This document shows positions 1-32,416 of a stretch of 64,000 bases of DNA, one piece after another. The stretch's first letter is position 1; the number at the start of each line of letters is the position of its first letter. The stretch spans positions 135,371 to 199,370 of the forward strand of contig JAXCGZ010009475.1 in assembly GCA_037179515.1 (NCBI GenBank), given 5' to 3'. The position numbers and the translations under genes are program-made. Under the pieces are notes generated by a model that was not told the DNA's origin, ran no database searches, and worked only from the letters and a program-made list of their open reading frames with translations. The stretch is from Halocaridina rubra (taxonomy: Eukaryota; Arthropoda; Malacostraca; Decapoda; Atyidae).

Positions 1-760
1 CATTGGATGTTAAGCTTGATGTAGTGCTTGGTTATAAGTATTATTTCTTCTCATTTCATAATGTAATTGTTGCCACTAAAGACCTCCCCCTGGAACAAAG
101 CCCATTCGGATTTATCAGAATAAGGTCCCTCCCGTTAGGCCATTAAATCAAGGATTGAGTGTATTTGATATTTATCTATAATGTGCCAAAACCTTGCACA
201 GTTTATACACTCTTCTCACATAAAAGGATTAGTAGACCATGTAGTGTAGTTATATGAGGTATTTTGCTTAGACTAATAGCTTTTTGCTCCATACAGTATT
301 TCATTATCAGAATGCTGTACAGATATACAAGTTTTTTGAAAGGTGGGGAGGGGTTAGCAAGTAATTTATTTTCCAACATGAGACACATGTACAGTATTTG
401 CTTTTCCTAAAGACTGGCACTCTCATCACTTAATCTAGCAATTTATTTTAATATTGAATTGAATATTGTAACTAAGATTTAATATTAGTTACCAATTAAC
501 AACTGTTGATTGCTCAACACAAAGATATGGATGATGTCTTGGTCAAATAATATATGTAATCTTCAACCAAAATCCAGTCAAAATAGAATATTATTGTATG
601 CTTGAGTCCCGTGGGGTCTTGAATAGATCATCCATCCATACTTCCCAATCTCCATCCTTTCCATGTCTACCCTCGTTTGAATGGGGATTAATATAGACAC
701 AATAAACGGCAAACAAATCTCTAATTTTATATAAACTTGTATTCTGTCATGTTAACATTC
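1..760. other. USP19 intron at left edge
   Basis: No coding exon seen in either strand. A degenerate S1 SINE body occupies about 610-716. The sequence is otherwise unique and AT-rich. Confidence 0.5.
610..716 (+). mobile_element. S1 SINE body, degenerate
   Basis: Only the body is recognisable: 'catccatacttcccaatctc', 'gtttgaatggggattaatat' and 'cggcaaacaaa'. The head is lost or eroded. Confidence 0.55.
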
Positions 761-801
761 CAGAATTCACATTTATGATTGACATTACTATTTTCATGCA
801 G

Positions 802-21577
<20,776 letters not shown>

Positions 21578-24500
21578 AATCATGCTAGTATTATAGGTTT
21601 TTATAAATCATAATATTGTATTATAATGATATTTTATGGTATTGACTGCTGTGCAAGTACCTAAACTACCTAGAATGCACTCCTTTTCTTCTTTTTTATT
21701 TGCATAATGATTCTAGTTGTGAAATTTTTAACCATTAAATCCACATCCATAGATATATGCTTTCATTTTTAGAAAAAAAGAAGTTTTAAATTTATGGTAA
21801 ATAATTTGGTTGTACAACTAATTTATAATTTGTAGTGACCATAAGGAATATTTTTTCTTTTTAAGTTATTTATTCAGTCATGTTTAAAACATTACCCTGT
21901 TTTATGGGTAGTGAACACGGGTAACAAATGCCACGTTTAGTATGGTACTATGTAGATTATATATACTGTATATCTTTGAACAAAGTTTAATATTGTCACG
22001 CCATGGAGACTATTATTTATTTTTCTATGATTGTGTGTCAAGGTAAGAATATCATCTTTACTTGTTGTAGTATATTTTTCATTATTATTTTGTAGAAATT
22101 AATTTATTATGTGATCTCTCTCTCTCTCTGATTTATCCATATGCCGTGTACAATTTGAAACTGCGTAGTGTGTTGTGTAAAGGAATGCCTAAGCGTGATG
22201 AGACAGATTTAGATAGTTATGGTATTAATTTAAATGCATCCACAGCCAGCATCTTTTTCTAGATCAGAAAAGTTCACCAATGTTCTTTAATATATCATGG
22301 GTATAAATTTTATTGGATAAATACATCCGTGCATTAGCAGAGAATTATAGGTAGAGATCGTAAATGTAGTAAATTTTAAGGACAATTACTATAATTTTTC
22401 TACTATATTACGACCTTTAATTATCTCCATATATGAATTTTTTTTTTTAAACTGGCCTGGTGTTTTAGAAAGTTATGACCATTAGTAGCCTGATTCCTTG
22501 TGTGGGTAACAAGTTTTTTAAATTTTCATTGTGTTTAGTGTACTACTGTTTACCAAGTCTTGAGTGAAGTATTGAAGACGGTTACGGGATGGTTAGAGCA
22601 CTCGACTTGGGAAGTGACGAACTTGCGTTTGAGCTCACCTTGGGGTGATAGTAAGGGCAATCCAGCCTTAATTCCTCAGCTGCACCCTTCCTGTGTCTAC
22701 TCCCATTTGATTTGGAATTAATTGTGACAAACAAAATGGCAAACGACATTTATGACTTATGTGGCATTTTGAGTAACATTGTGACATAATATTTGCTTGA
22801 GTTAAGTCTGTTGACTCTCTACTCTGATTGATTGCTAGACATGAAATAAAGTACAGGAGTACCATTGTCAGATTGCAGTGCTAATCCAAATGTAAATGTT
22901 GGGTTTTTTAAATGAAGTATATAAAACTAATGTGACAGTCTCATTCACTTCAATTTGTATCTGTTTATTTGCTTGTATTGAGTCCAATCAGTCGCAACTG
23001 AATGATTACTAAAATTGGAACAAGATGGTGTCTGAAGTCAAAATACTGTACTGCAATGTTAAATTTCTCATGCTATCAATAATGAATTTGCTTTCCCAAG
23101 ATAAGACGATGAGTTAATTTAGTGTAGAAGTGATTAAAAATTTATAGAATACTATAGTTTCCACTTTTTAATATATTTTTTATCACTTTGATAGTAATAT
23201 CTCTGATTCTTTTACAGAATAAAAAATGACTATACAGTTTTAAATAAAAATTACCCTTATGTAGCAAATACCTATGATAATTAGGCTTGGTGCATTCCTT
23301 TCCTTCATACTCAAAGCCTTAATCTCTGAGATACATTTGTAGCCAGTCTTTGAATATCATTTTCATTCGTAAACAAATATTATACTTGAAAAGGTAGTCT
23401 TTAGTTCAGTGAAACAAATACTTGAAAGGGGTTTTCTTTTAAAGAGCGTCACTGCCCCTCATAGCTTAATGAATTCAGTTCTCACTTAATTTATGTGATT
23501 TATACATAATACTTCGGTAATTGTAGTACTTTGTGTATGTAGGTTCTAATTGTGTGTATTGCTGAGATTAAGCAAAGTGAAAAAATGTTACTCTTAAGTG
23601 TTTTATGCTTAATTTTGTCAAAGATATACAAATTGATTTGTGTATGTTGCAACTTACCAAATGTTTCAGGAACTTGGAATCTTCATCTACAGATGTCGGT
23701 ATATAATTTTCCTAATGGAAATTAATATTTTAATGTCACTCAAGTGGTGTGTAAGGATTTTATTATAAAACCTTGTGTACCAGATTCTTTTTATTAGTCC
23801 TAGATTGATTCGCTTTAAACCTTGAAAGTTTCGTCATAATTAAAAAATGACAAGGAATTATCAGTACAGAGTAAGTGGTATTCTAATGCTTTTTCTTAAG
23901 TCATTGAGGGGGAAGCTTGTTATAGTTTAGATACTACTATGTATTTGACATACATAGTTGAATGAATATGATGACTTGCATTTGTTTGCTTGAGTTTTAA
24001 AATTCCTCTTCAAATATTTGATGTTTGTTTAAAAGCCTCCACATGTACCTTATTGCCAGACATACCTCATGTCTGGAATTAGTTGGTAATATGTCATATG
24101 ATGCCATCCCTACCAGGTATAATTCACATCCCAAAACAGGTGAGATAATACATTACTCCATGCTGTACTAATATAACTTGGCATCTATGTCAGTTGAATT
24201 CAGAGATTAAACCTCTTTTGGAGCGATATGTATGGAAATGTCTTTTCTGTAGAACAGTTTAATGATATCTACAATTTACTCCATAATTTTTTTCCAGTGT
24301 TCTTTAGACAAATCCAACCTGATATCTTTTAAACTTTTAAAGCTTCAAATCATACACTATATAAATGTATTTTCTTTCTTTCACTCTTTAGGCCTATCTG
24401 AGTGCCCAGCTGGTAGTTACATATTCCCATAGCATAAAGGGGGCTAAGAAATTGCTACACTGGAATGACCTCCAGTTTTTTACATCATCCTGCTTAACTT

Positions 24501-27500
24501 TGCATTCCAAGGTAGGATGGTAGTGGCACATAAATACTTGAAGGAACTTATTACTGTTCATGAGGCTAGTGCTTTATTTACTTAATGAAGCTGGTAGTTA
24601 TGCATCAGCTATAAAAGTATGGAACACCTTATCATTCCCACATTGGTCATTACCAGACTTGGTGGTATAGCTTTTGTTTTACTACAAGGTTGCAGTTTTG
24701 AGCAACTCCCATTAAAATAGTCCCTTTTTCTGAATATAACAAGGTTCTCTCATTTGGAATTAGAATTAAAATGCTCCTACTTTACTTTCTTCGGGAATGT
24801 GGCCCATTACACTTGAGGATTGCTTTTTGGTAGCAATTGAGAAGCTAGTGTTTTTTCCTACTATTCATGTTATACAGATTGTGAACGATGTGACTGGTCA
24901 GTCTTGCTACTTGCTCCCCAGGCTTAGGATGAACTATTTCAAATTTGGTAGTTGTTAATTATTGCTGTCCTTGTCCAAACCCAATGCCAGTAGTTGTAAA
25001 ACAGTTGTTAAAAATTCATACATGTAACCAAGTTTCTCAATTTTTATCTTTGTGCTTTGGATATTAATGGTTGTCTGCCTGCATATGCTAACTTTGGAAG
25101 GGCCGCTGATAATAGAGTAGGGATTCCTCAAAAGGTACTTATTGTCTCACATCTTTCGGGTATAGTTTGGTACTCTCCTATAAGATTGCACTTGGAGTAG
25201 CGTTCATCCGTATCTATTGTTTAAAAAATGAGGTGGTACAGTTTCACAGGATTAAAAAATCTGTGACTATGCGAAAGCTCAAATCACGGAACTACTCTCA
25301 TGTAACATTGCCTGCCTTTCTACACAATAGTGGATGTGGACAATGTTGTCATCAGTTGTTATTTTTGTATTATTGAGTTTTCTTAGATTATCTTTCAAAT
25401 ATAATCATTTTCACCTGTGAAACTATTTTACATTAATGAGGTAGTTTTTTCTCTATTCTAGTGGTGTGACGATGTATTCAATTTCTCTATTCATTGTACA
25501 AATACCTGGATGTTGCCTTTAAATATGCTGGGTGATTGTGGTGGAAAAAAAAAAAAAGTGAAATGGCGAGTAGAATTTTATTTTCCAGACGTGGATCAGT
25601 GTTTATCATTTCACAGAATGTTATGATAAACAAATGTAACTCACAATAAGCTAATTTAATTATACTCATTTGTATACATATATAGTATACATTTCATCAC
25701 TTTATTTACAAAATATAAAACAGTATGCAAGGGAAATAGAATTTTTATTGCCAGATGTCATCGGATTTCCACACTAGCAGACGACGTGATTCTACTAAAG
25801 GACCTCATCACTACCTAAAACTTGTCCCCTCGTAAAGTATTAGATATGCAGTTTTCACATAAGTTGTACGGCCATTAACTCTAGAGGACCATGTCTTTAC
25901 ACAAACAATTATGCCATGATCATCCATACTTTCTACTACAGTATATTATCAGTGTACTCTCAGGAGTGTTGAGATTTCGTTTCTTTTCTCCAAGTAATTT
26001 TGTTGCAGAACGTTCATCTTTCATATTTCATAATTGATTTTACAGATTTACTATACTGGTCCTCTCTTTGAGCAGTGGATTTTTATTTTATATTTTTTTA
26101 ATATATTTGTTTAGAAGATACTTGGGTGTTTCATATGGTTGTAAGGCTGCGTGTTCATTTTTTTTTTCAGAATTGATTTTGCAGTTTTATTGTATTAAGT
26201 TTTTGAATAGTTTTTTCTAGTTATTATAATGATCTGTACTAGTTTACATGATTTGTGAAGGTTCTGAGTATATGTAGTGAGCTATGTGTTTTTACCAGTT
26301 GTGTTTGTTTTGTGGATTGCTAATATTATTTTAGCCATAATAGCATAAAAAAAAGACCATACAATTAGGTTAGCTTCATTTTCCTCTTTCTTTTGTGGGT
26401 GAGAGATGTGTGGGATTATGTACTTTCAAATATATGTCCCAGTAAAACTGACAGTAATTAGTTGTTCCCATTCACGCTTCTCTCAAAGTATGATTGGGTT
26501 TTCAGCAACAAATCACGTTCAGATATTGAATCTTCCACTGTACAGTATTTCAGTGACAAGCGTTACATACAAGCTGATATAAGTCTGTTACAGCTCCTTG
26601 CACAGGAATACTTAAGGATGAAAAAAAAAAATAATGACACAGAACATTTACTGACATTACTCTATACAAAATTACAGTTGACATGCCTTAACCTTAAAGG
26701 GAAATGATGAGTAGTGCTGCTGACTTTATAAAAGGACTGGCCAATATTTCTTACCAAATACAATTTTATTAAAAAATTAGCATAATGAAAAAGCATACCT
26801 GTGTATTGTCTAAATATATACTGATTTGTAAGGCAATCTGTATAACAAGTGATAAAATCAGTTTACTTGAAAATAAATTTTAAGATTATTATCCTTAATA
26901 AAGACAAGTAAGAGTATAAATATTATCGTGTTACTAGAGAACTTCCCACACCTTGTTGGATGAGAAAAGCTTGTAAAGCACAAGATACAGGATTGAAACC
27001 TGTGATGCATTTGTGGGCTAAGAAGCCAGTAAGAGCTATTACATAGGTAATATCAAACCCCAAGGTATATAGGGGGTAAGGTATGCAATGTTGCAAGACC
27101 AGAGAATCCACTGCAGCAGAAAATATAACTGGTTGGATCTGGGGATTCTTACCTTTAAGGCTCTGAGGTTGGAAAACTGAAAATGCTACAGGTGTCTTCT
27201 TGGTTAATCAAACATTTAAAATACTTGCTTTAGACCCATATTCTCTGGTTAGAACATATAAATCTACAGACACCTTTGATAATATAGAACACCCAGAAGG
27301 TCTTGATGACTATTAAATTTTTTTCCTTCTCAATATCACTAGGACATCTCTTGCCTTAATATATCACAAAAGATTAATGTCTTAGTGCATTTTTTTTTTT
27401 TTTCATTCTTTTTATCTTGCTGTCATTTATAAATCCCATACGTTTCATGCTTAGTTTTCAAGGTAGGATTTTTCCAAACGGATGTTGTCTGGGGAGATAT

Positions 27501-28040
27501 GAAAGGGGTTCCTCATTCCTTTGAGGTAGTTATATAGTTTCTTATAAGAAGAATCTCTCTCAAGGAACAGCTGGAAGGGAGTGATTTCCTTTCCTACAGC
27601 CTTGTGAAATTAACAGCAGTTCGGGTGCTGACAAACTACAGTCATACCCTAGGTTCATTTCCTTATATTTCTCCCTGCCAGTCCATCTACCTTCACGTTC
27701 TCATCCTCAGGATCTCCCCCAAGTGTACCTCAGGAGGGGGAATATTCATATTTGAAGGTGTAAAGAATATAAGTTCCACTAAATAATTCTCAGGAATTAT
27801 CTGAATAAAGGATGAAACTCAAAATATAACTCTGAGGTTCAATTATCACATCATATGGATGGGAATCTATTTCCTTACCTCTACAATGAAAAAATGGGAT
27901 CTGGATTGCAGAACTAGAATTTGATAGAATGTTTCCATGATTTTGATATATTGAACGTCATCCTCCTATGGTCACACCAAGATTGGTTTCAAGAAGTCAT
28001 GCAGTAATTAAAGTGAAAAAAAGACAGACCTAGAATGGGA
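21578..28040 (+). other. USP19 3' flank, probable 3' UTR then intergenic
   Basis: No convincing coding exon. AT-rich unique-looking sequence with one S1 SINE (22575-22748). AATAAA hexamers appear at 22845, 23218 and 23243, but none can be chosen as the poly(A) signal from sequence alone. A 12-A run lies near 25545. Short ORFs here, such as the one at 26462-26707, have no recognisable domain. Confidence 0.5.
22575..22748 (+). mobile_element. S1 SINE
   Basis: Head GGGATGGTTAGAGCACTCGA, 'cttgggaagtgacgaa', B-box-like GTTTGAGCTCACC, 'caatccagccttaattcctc' and an end at AAAATGGCAAACGAC. Possibly within the USP19 3' UTR. Confidence 0.85.
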
Positions 28041-28044
28041 CCAT

Positions 28045-28440
28045 TGGGTGGGCTGAAAAGAGCACTGGAGGCACATATGTCAGTGTAGCAGGGAAGAGAC
28101 TGAAAGATATAGCAGTTATTGGAGAAAGATTGTGTATAGGTGAGGAATGCCAAAGGGATTTCTTGCACCTGCTAGCACAGTAAACAAGCCAGGGTGGGTT
28201 TGCTACGAGATGAAGTGGTGGAAGATAACCAGCTACTGTGGCCAGGTTTCACGGCAGAAGATTCTTGCTCGCTTACCTTGAGGGCGACCCCAAGCAGTGT
28301 GGTGGAGGATATTGTGGCAGCCCTTTACTCTGAAGGCACAAACATAAGTGCTTGAGGTTAACTGGCCTCGGGTGAACAAGTGATCTTTGACTCAGCCACC
28401 CCCTTGACAAGGGATTGCAGCAGTTGTATATGTACGTATG
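28045..28440 (+). mobile_element. Family D repeat, near full length
   Basis: Blocks in order: 'aaagagcactggaggc', 'gaaagattgtgtataggtga', 'gccaaagggatttcttgcac', 'ctgctagcacagtaaac', 'ggcagaagattcttgctcgc', 'aagcagtgtggtggagg', 'attgtggcagccctttac' and the tail 'ctcagccacccccttgac', ending in a TATGTACGTATG run. No ORF. Confidence 0.75.
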
Positions 28441-29334
28441 GATATTTCCCCCTTGTCTCATACTCCATCGTATGTTAATTTTTATTATTCATGCAAGTAC
28501 AAACTGTACCATGAGAGTCTGAGCTTAAGCATAATCAGCAGTCTCTTGAACGAGGACATAATGACTAGCACTAATACTATTGACTCTCCTTTAGAGCTCT
28601 CACTGACCAATTTGTCTACAAATATGCCATGGGTTTCAATCTCCAGTATTTGTCAGGATGATTGACTTCTCATCCAGACAATGAAGCTATAAGCAGCTGA
28701 TTCAAAGAAGTCTCCTGGAATAATGTCTATTCTCAAACCTGTTCGAGGAAAAAAAAAAATAACCCATTCAATCTAAGTTTGTTTTTTTTTTTTTGGTTGA
28801 AAACGGTTTCAATAAAAGATTTGGAAAACGATCACACTGGCCACTATAATTAATTATCCAATGTTTTTCACATCATATGTATGCCCCATGAGAGGAAACA
28901 GAAATCAAATTTGTTATATATCGACAATTCTTTTTCTCCCATCCTTCAGAAACAACTGAAAATGACAAGTATAGACAATTACCAGATATTATAAGAAACT
29001 TCCAGTTTGGTTTCCAGGAGCAGGCTTAAACTGCAGTATTCCTTGGGAATACTGACGGCATAAATGGGAAAACGAGGAACACATTCTAACTTTAGATATA
29101 CCTTAACTATAATAGGGAATCCCTTGGATTATTCTTTTAATGTCTAAAAACAGCACACTTTTTTCGCTTACAATTCTAAAATACCCCCTCATTTTAAATT
29201 GAAAAAGATTAAAACAAAGCAAACAAAATTTTCTTAAACTCCTCCAATCCCAACCCTAAACTAAAATACAATTAAAAAAATAAAAATTCCTTATATTGAT
29301 GTAATTAACTGTCAAAAATCTACTACATATCCCA

Positions 29335-29720
29335 AAACAAATGGCATATCTTTACCAAATGTTTACAATAACCAAAAGAATATCGAGGATGTGTTTTCTA
29401 TATCCCTTTTCAATTGCGAGAAACCATACTTTGGTTGGTCCAGATGCTCTCTGGTAAAGAGGATTGCAGAACACAAAAGAGCAATCTGGTATGGTCAAGA
29501 AAGTTTGACAATCTTTAAGCACTTGAGAGGTTATGGTTAAAATATGATTTGGGAAATGGCCTCAATAGAAAAATCAATTTTCAACATAACGAAAGGTCAG
29601 TGGAGTCTGGATTATATAGACAAAGTGCCTTAAATTAAAAATTGTAGAAATGGGACTAACGAAGTAGATCCTAAGGAGTTGAAGCCCAATATGGAATCTA
29701 ATATTGCCCTTGAAGGCCAA
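29335..29720 (+). pseudogene. Penelope-like element endonuclease remnant
   Basis: Plus-strand reading gives DVFSISLFNCEKPYFGWSRC, SLVKRIAEHKRAIWYGQESL and TIFKHLRGYG then a stop and WEMASIEKS. This matches the GIY-YIG endonuclease of Penelope-like retroelements (C..C...Y.G....L..R..EH.. and a following H/W block). The first motif is altered, there are stops, and no reverse transcriptase is recognised upstream. Confidence 0.65.
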
Positions 29721-29837
29721 ACAGTAAGTTTCACTTGATATTTGTACACCATCTATTCTTTTCATTATGTTGATGGAAAAGGTTGGTACAAAAAGTACTG
29801 ATGAAATATACACAAATTTCACTTCTAAGTTTTCTTT

Positions 29838-30190
29838 CATGGGCATACCCTTGCAGGGGGGTGGCCTAGTCAACAAACATATTCACCAGAATCTAATATA
29901 CCTCGATCACTCCTCCTAGATCCTTGAGCAGAAAGGGCCGTCACAATTCTCTCCCAACACCATCCTGCTTGAGTATTCCACATGCTAAGTGGGCAAGGAA
30001 GGATCTGGCATGAGGCTCAACAGTTTAAGCTTATTTAGCCCCACCCCTTTATCTCACGGCAAACTCCCTCACACTCACCCATCCCGGTTTACTCTGCTAG
30101 CAATGGCGAGATACCCCATTTGCCCGTGTCACTTATAAACAATCTTTTTCCATTATTTCTATCTCTTGCACTCACTTTCCCATGTTCCAG
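29838..30190 (-). mobile_element. Family D repeat, near full length (minus)
   Basis: The reverse complement shows the whole D block order: 'gtgagtgcaagagatag', 'ttgctagcagagtaaacc', 'ccgtgagataaa', 'cttgcccacttag', 'tactcaagcaggatggtg', 'ggaggagtgatcgaggtata' and a tail 'aggccacccccctgcaag'. Confidence 0.75.
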
Positions 30191-30204
30191 TGACAATAAT
30201 ACAT

Positions 30205-30757
<553 letters not shown>

Positions 30758-30779
30758 AGTCAATGAACTATACAGAACT

Positions 30780-32367
30780 AAAGTATACAATATGCATTAA
30801 TTGAGGGGAAAAATTAATGTATATAATTCATATGTCAAGACATTCGGACATACCATATGCTTTCATAAATAGAAAAAAAAAACTACTGAGTATGGAGATG
30901 AAGTAAGCAGTCTGCTCAGTTCTCATCCTTTTATACCTATTATATACAGTTCAGTGGCAGTGGGCCTAGCAATGAACTGATGAACTAGCCTTACTAATAA
31001 TGAAAATAACAATTAAAAAAAAATACGACTAGCTGAAGATGATGTTATTAATAATGTGTGCTTTAACATAATTGCAGGATGAAGAGTAAGTATCTATAAT
31101 AATTCTTTTACATAAAACAACTCTTACCAATTTTAAGTACCCATATGTACATGTTAGGATGTGACTCGATAATTATAGCTGTGGTTCCTGATTAAATGTC
31201 TAAGTTATGTAATAACTGCTCTGAGACAGTGTCTACAAAATTAACACCAGATTCTACCTCATACTACACTCTTACCAATTAAAATCACAAATGATAGAGT
31301 AAAATAAAAAGAAATATGACTTCCCAAAATTATGGAATGCATTTCTTAAACCTTTTAATGCTACCGTGGTGGAAACCAAGGTAAGAAAAATGTCATTTCA
31401 ATCATCCACTTTCTGACTTGTGTATGTAGACTATTATTGTAAAAAGTTTTTATTTCAAGCAAGATAAAAAAAGGGTGCTAAAGATATATAAAAATAAGCA
31501 GGAGTGCCCTCCACCACAAAAACAAAGAATGAAAAGGAAATAAAAGAAAATTACAGAAGGTGCAAAAGGAGTCACATCCTTAACTTCGTACTTAATCTGA
31601 CAGATGACCAGCCAGGAAACCAAGAAAAAATTCCATTCAAAAGACCCAGAAAACATAGAACTAGGTACTACAGTTCAAAGAAAAATATAACTATGACAGC
31701 AATGCTTAACAATTACAAATTAGTATTTTGTACATCACACACAAAAGTGTTTTGCACCTTATAGAAAAGGGTGAATGAGAATTGGTCCATGACTGGTCAA
31801 AAGAACATGTGCCACTACATAGCCATATCAAGAGGTATGATAATATTATAATATATGCACTGCAAGAAGATTATGGGTCACCACATTCCATCACTACAAT
31901 CTAAAAGTTAATATTATAGATTCACTACAGATTACCTAGACATGCTGCCATGTACACGAAAATAATACAGGACATTATTACCTTAATATGATCATTTTGG
32001 CTAAGATTGCAAGATGAAGTAGAGCAATGACAACCATAATCTTCTACATTCCAAAGTGATTACCTATTGTCCCTTCAAGGCCTCTACAATGTACAATATA
32101 CAAGTGAATCACAGGACTGTTTTAGTAAGAAGTTACTACAATCAGCGCATCAAGCTATTTAGTAACAGTGATTTATGTACTGGTTGTTAAAATTCCAAGT
32201 TACTACAATCAGCATCGAGAGCTATTTAATAACAGTAACCTATGTACTGGTCATGAAAATTCCAAATGAAGTAAGCTTGGAGGGACAGAGGGTGAGGAGG
32301 CAGATGTGGGTGCAGCAGGTGCTTGAAGAAGCAAATGAGCTTTTTATATGAACTGGGAATGAGGGCT
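30780..32367 (-). other. Septin 3' UTR and flank
   Basis: Sequence downstream of the septin stop on the minus strand. It holds a 67 bp direct duplication (32130-32263) and a possible minus-strand AATAAA at 31454-31449. No ORF of note. The UTR length cannot be fixed without transcripts. Confidence 0.4.
32130..32263. repeat. 67 bp tandem duplication in septin 3' flank
   Basis: AAGTTACTACAATCAGC starts at 32130 and at 32197. Each copy continues with 'gctattta.taacagt' and 'tatgtactggt' and ends 'aaaattcca'. It lies 100-240 bases past the septin stop codon, so probably within its 3' UTR. Confidence 0.85.
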
Positions 32368-32416
32368 TTAAAAGAGCCCTTTCTTCTTTTTGCTTTTCTC
32401 TTTACCATCCACATGC
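32368..32416 (-). CDS. SEPTIN7: Septin terminal coding exon
   Basis: Sixteen codons including the stop: [15 protein letters not shown] then TAA at 32370-32368. It follows a good acceptor (CTTTTCTTCAACAG on the minus strand) and completes the split Glu codon left by the previous exon. Human septin 7 also ends in a Lys-rich KKKGKIF-like tail, which is why I accept this exon despite the 11.2 kb intron. Confidence 0.88.

Noticed and set aside
775..777. ATG at 775 as the start of the USP19 protein
   Set aside because: The frame stays open upstream of it, an acceptor-like CAG precedes 802, and USP19 proteins have a further N-terminal CS domain. The real start is probably outside the window.
26462..26707. 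81-residue frame MFPFTLLSKYDW...
   Set aside because: It has no recognisable domain, lies in an AT-rich gene flank and includes a run of AAAs. It could be chance.
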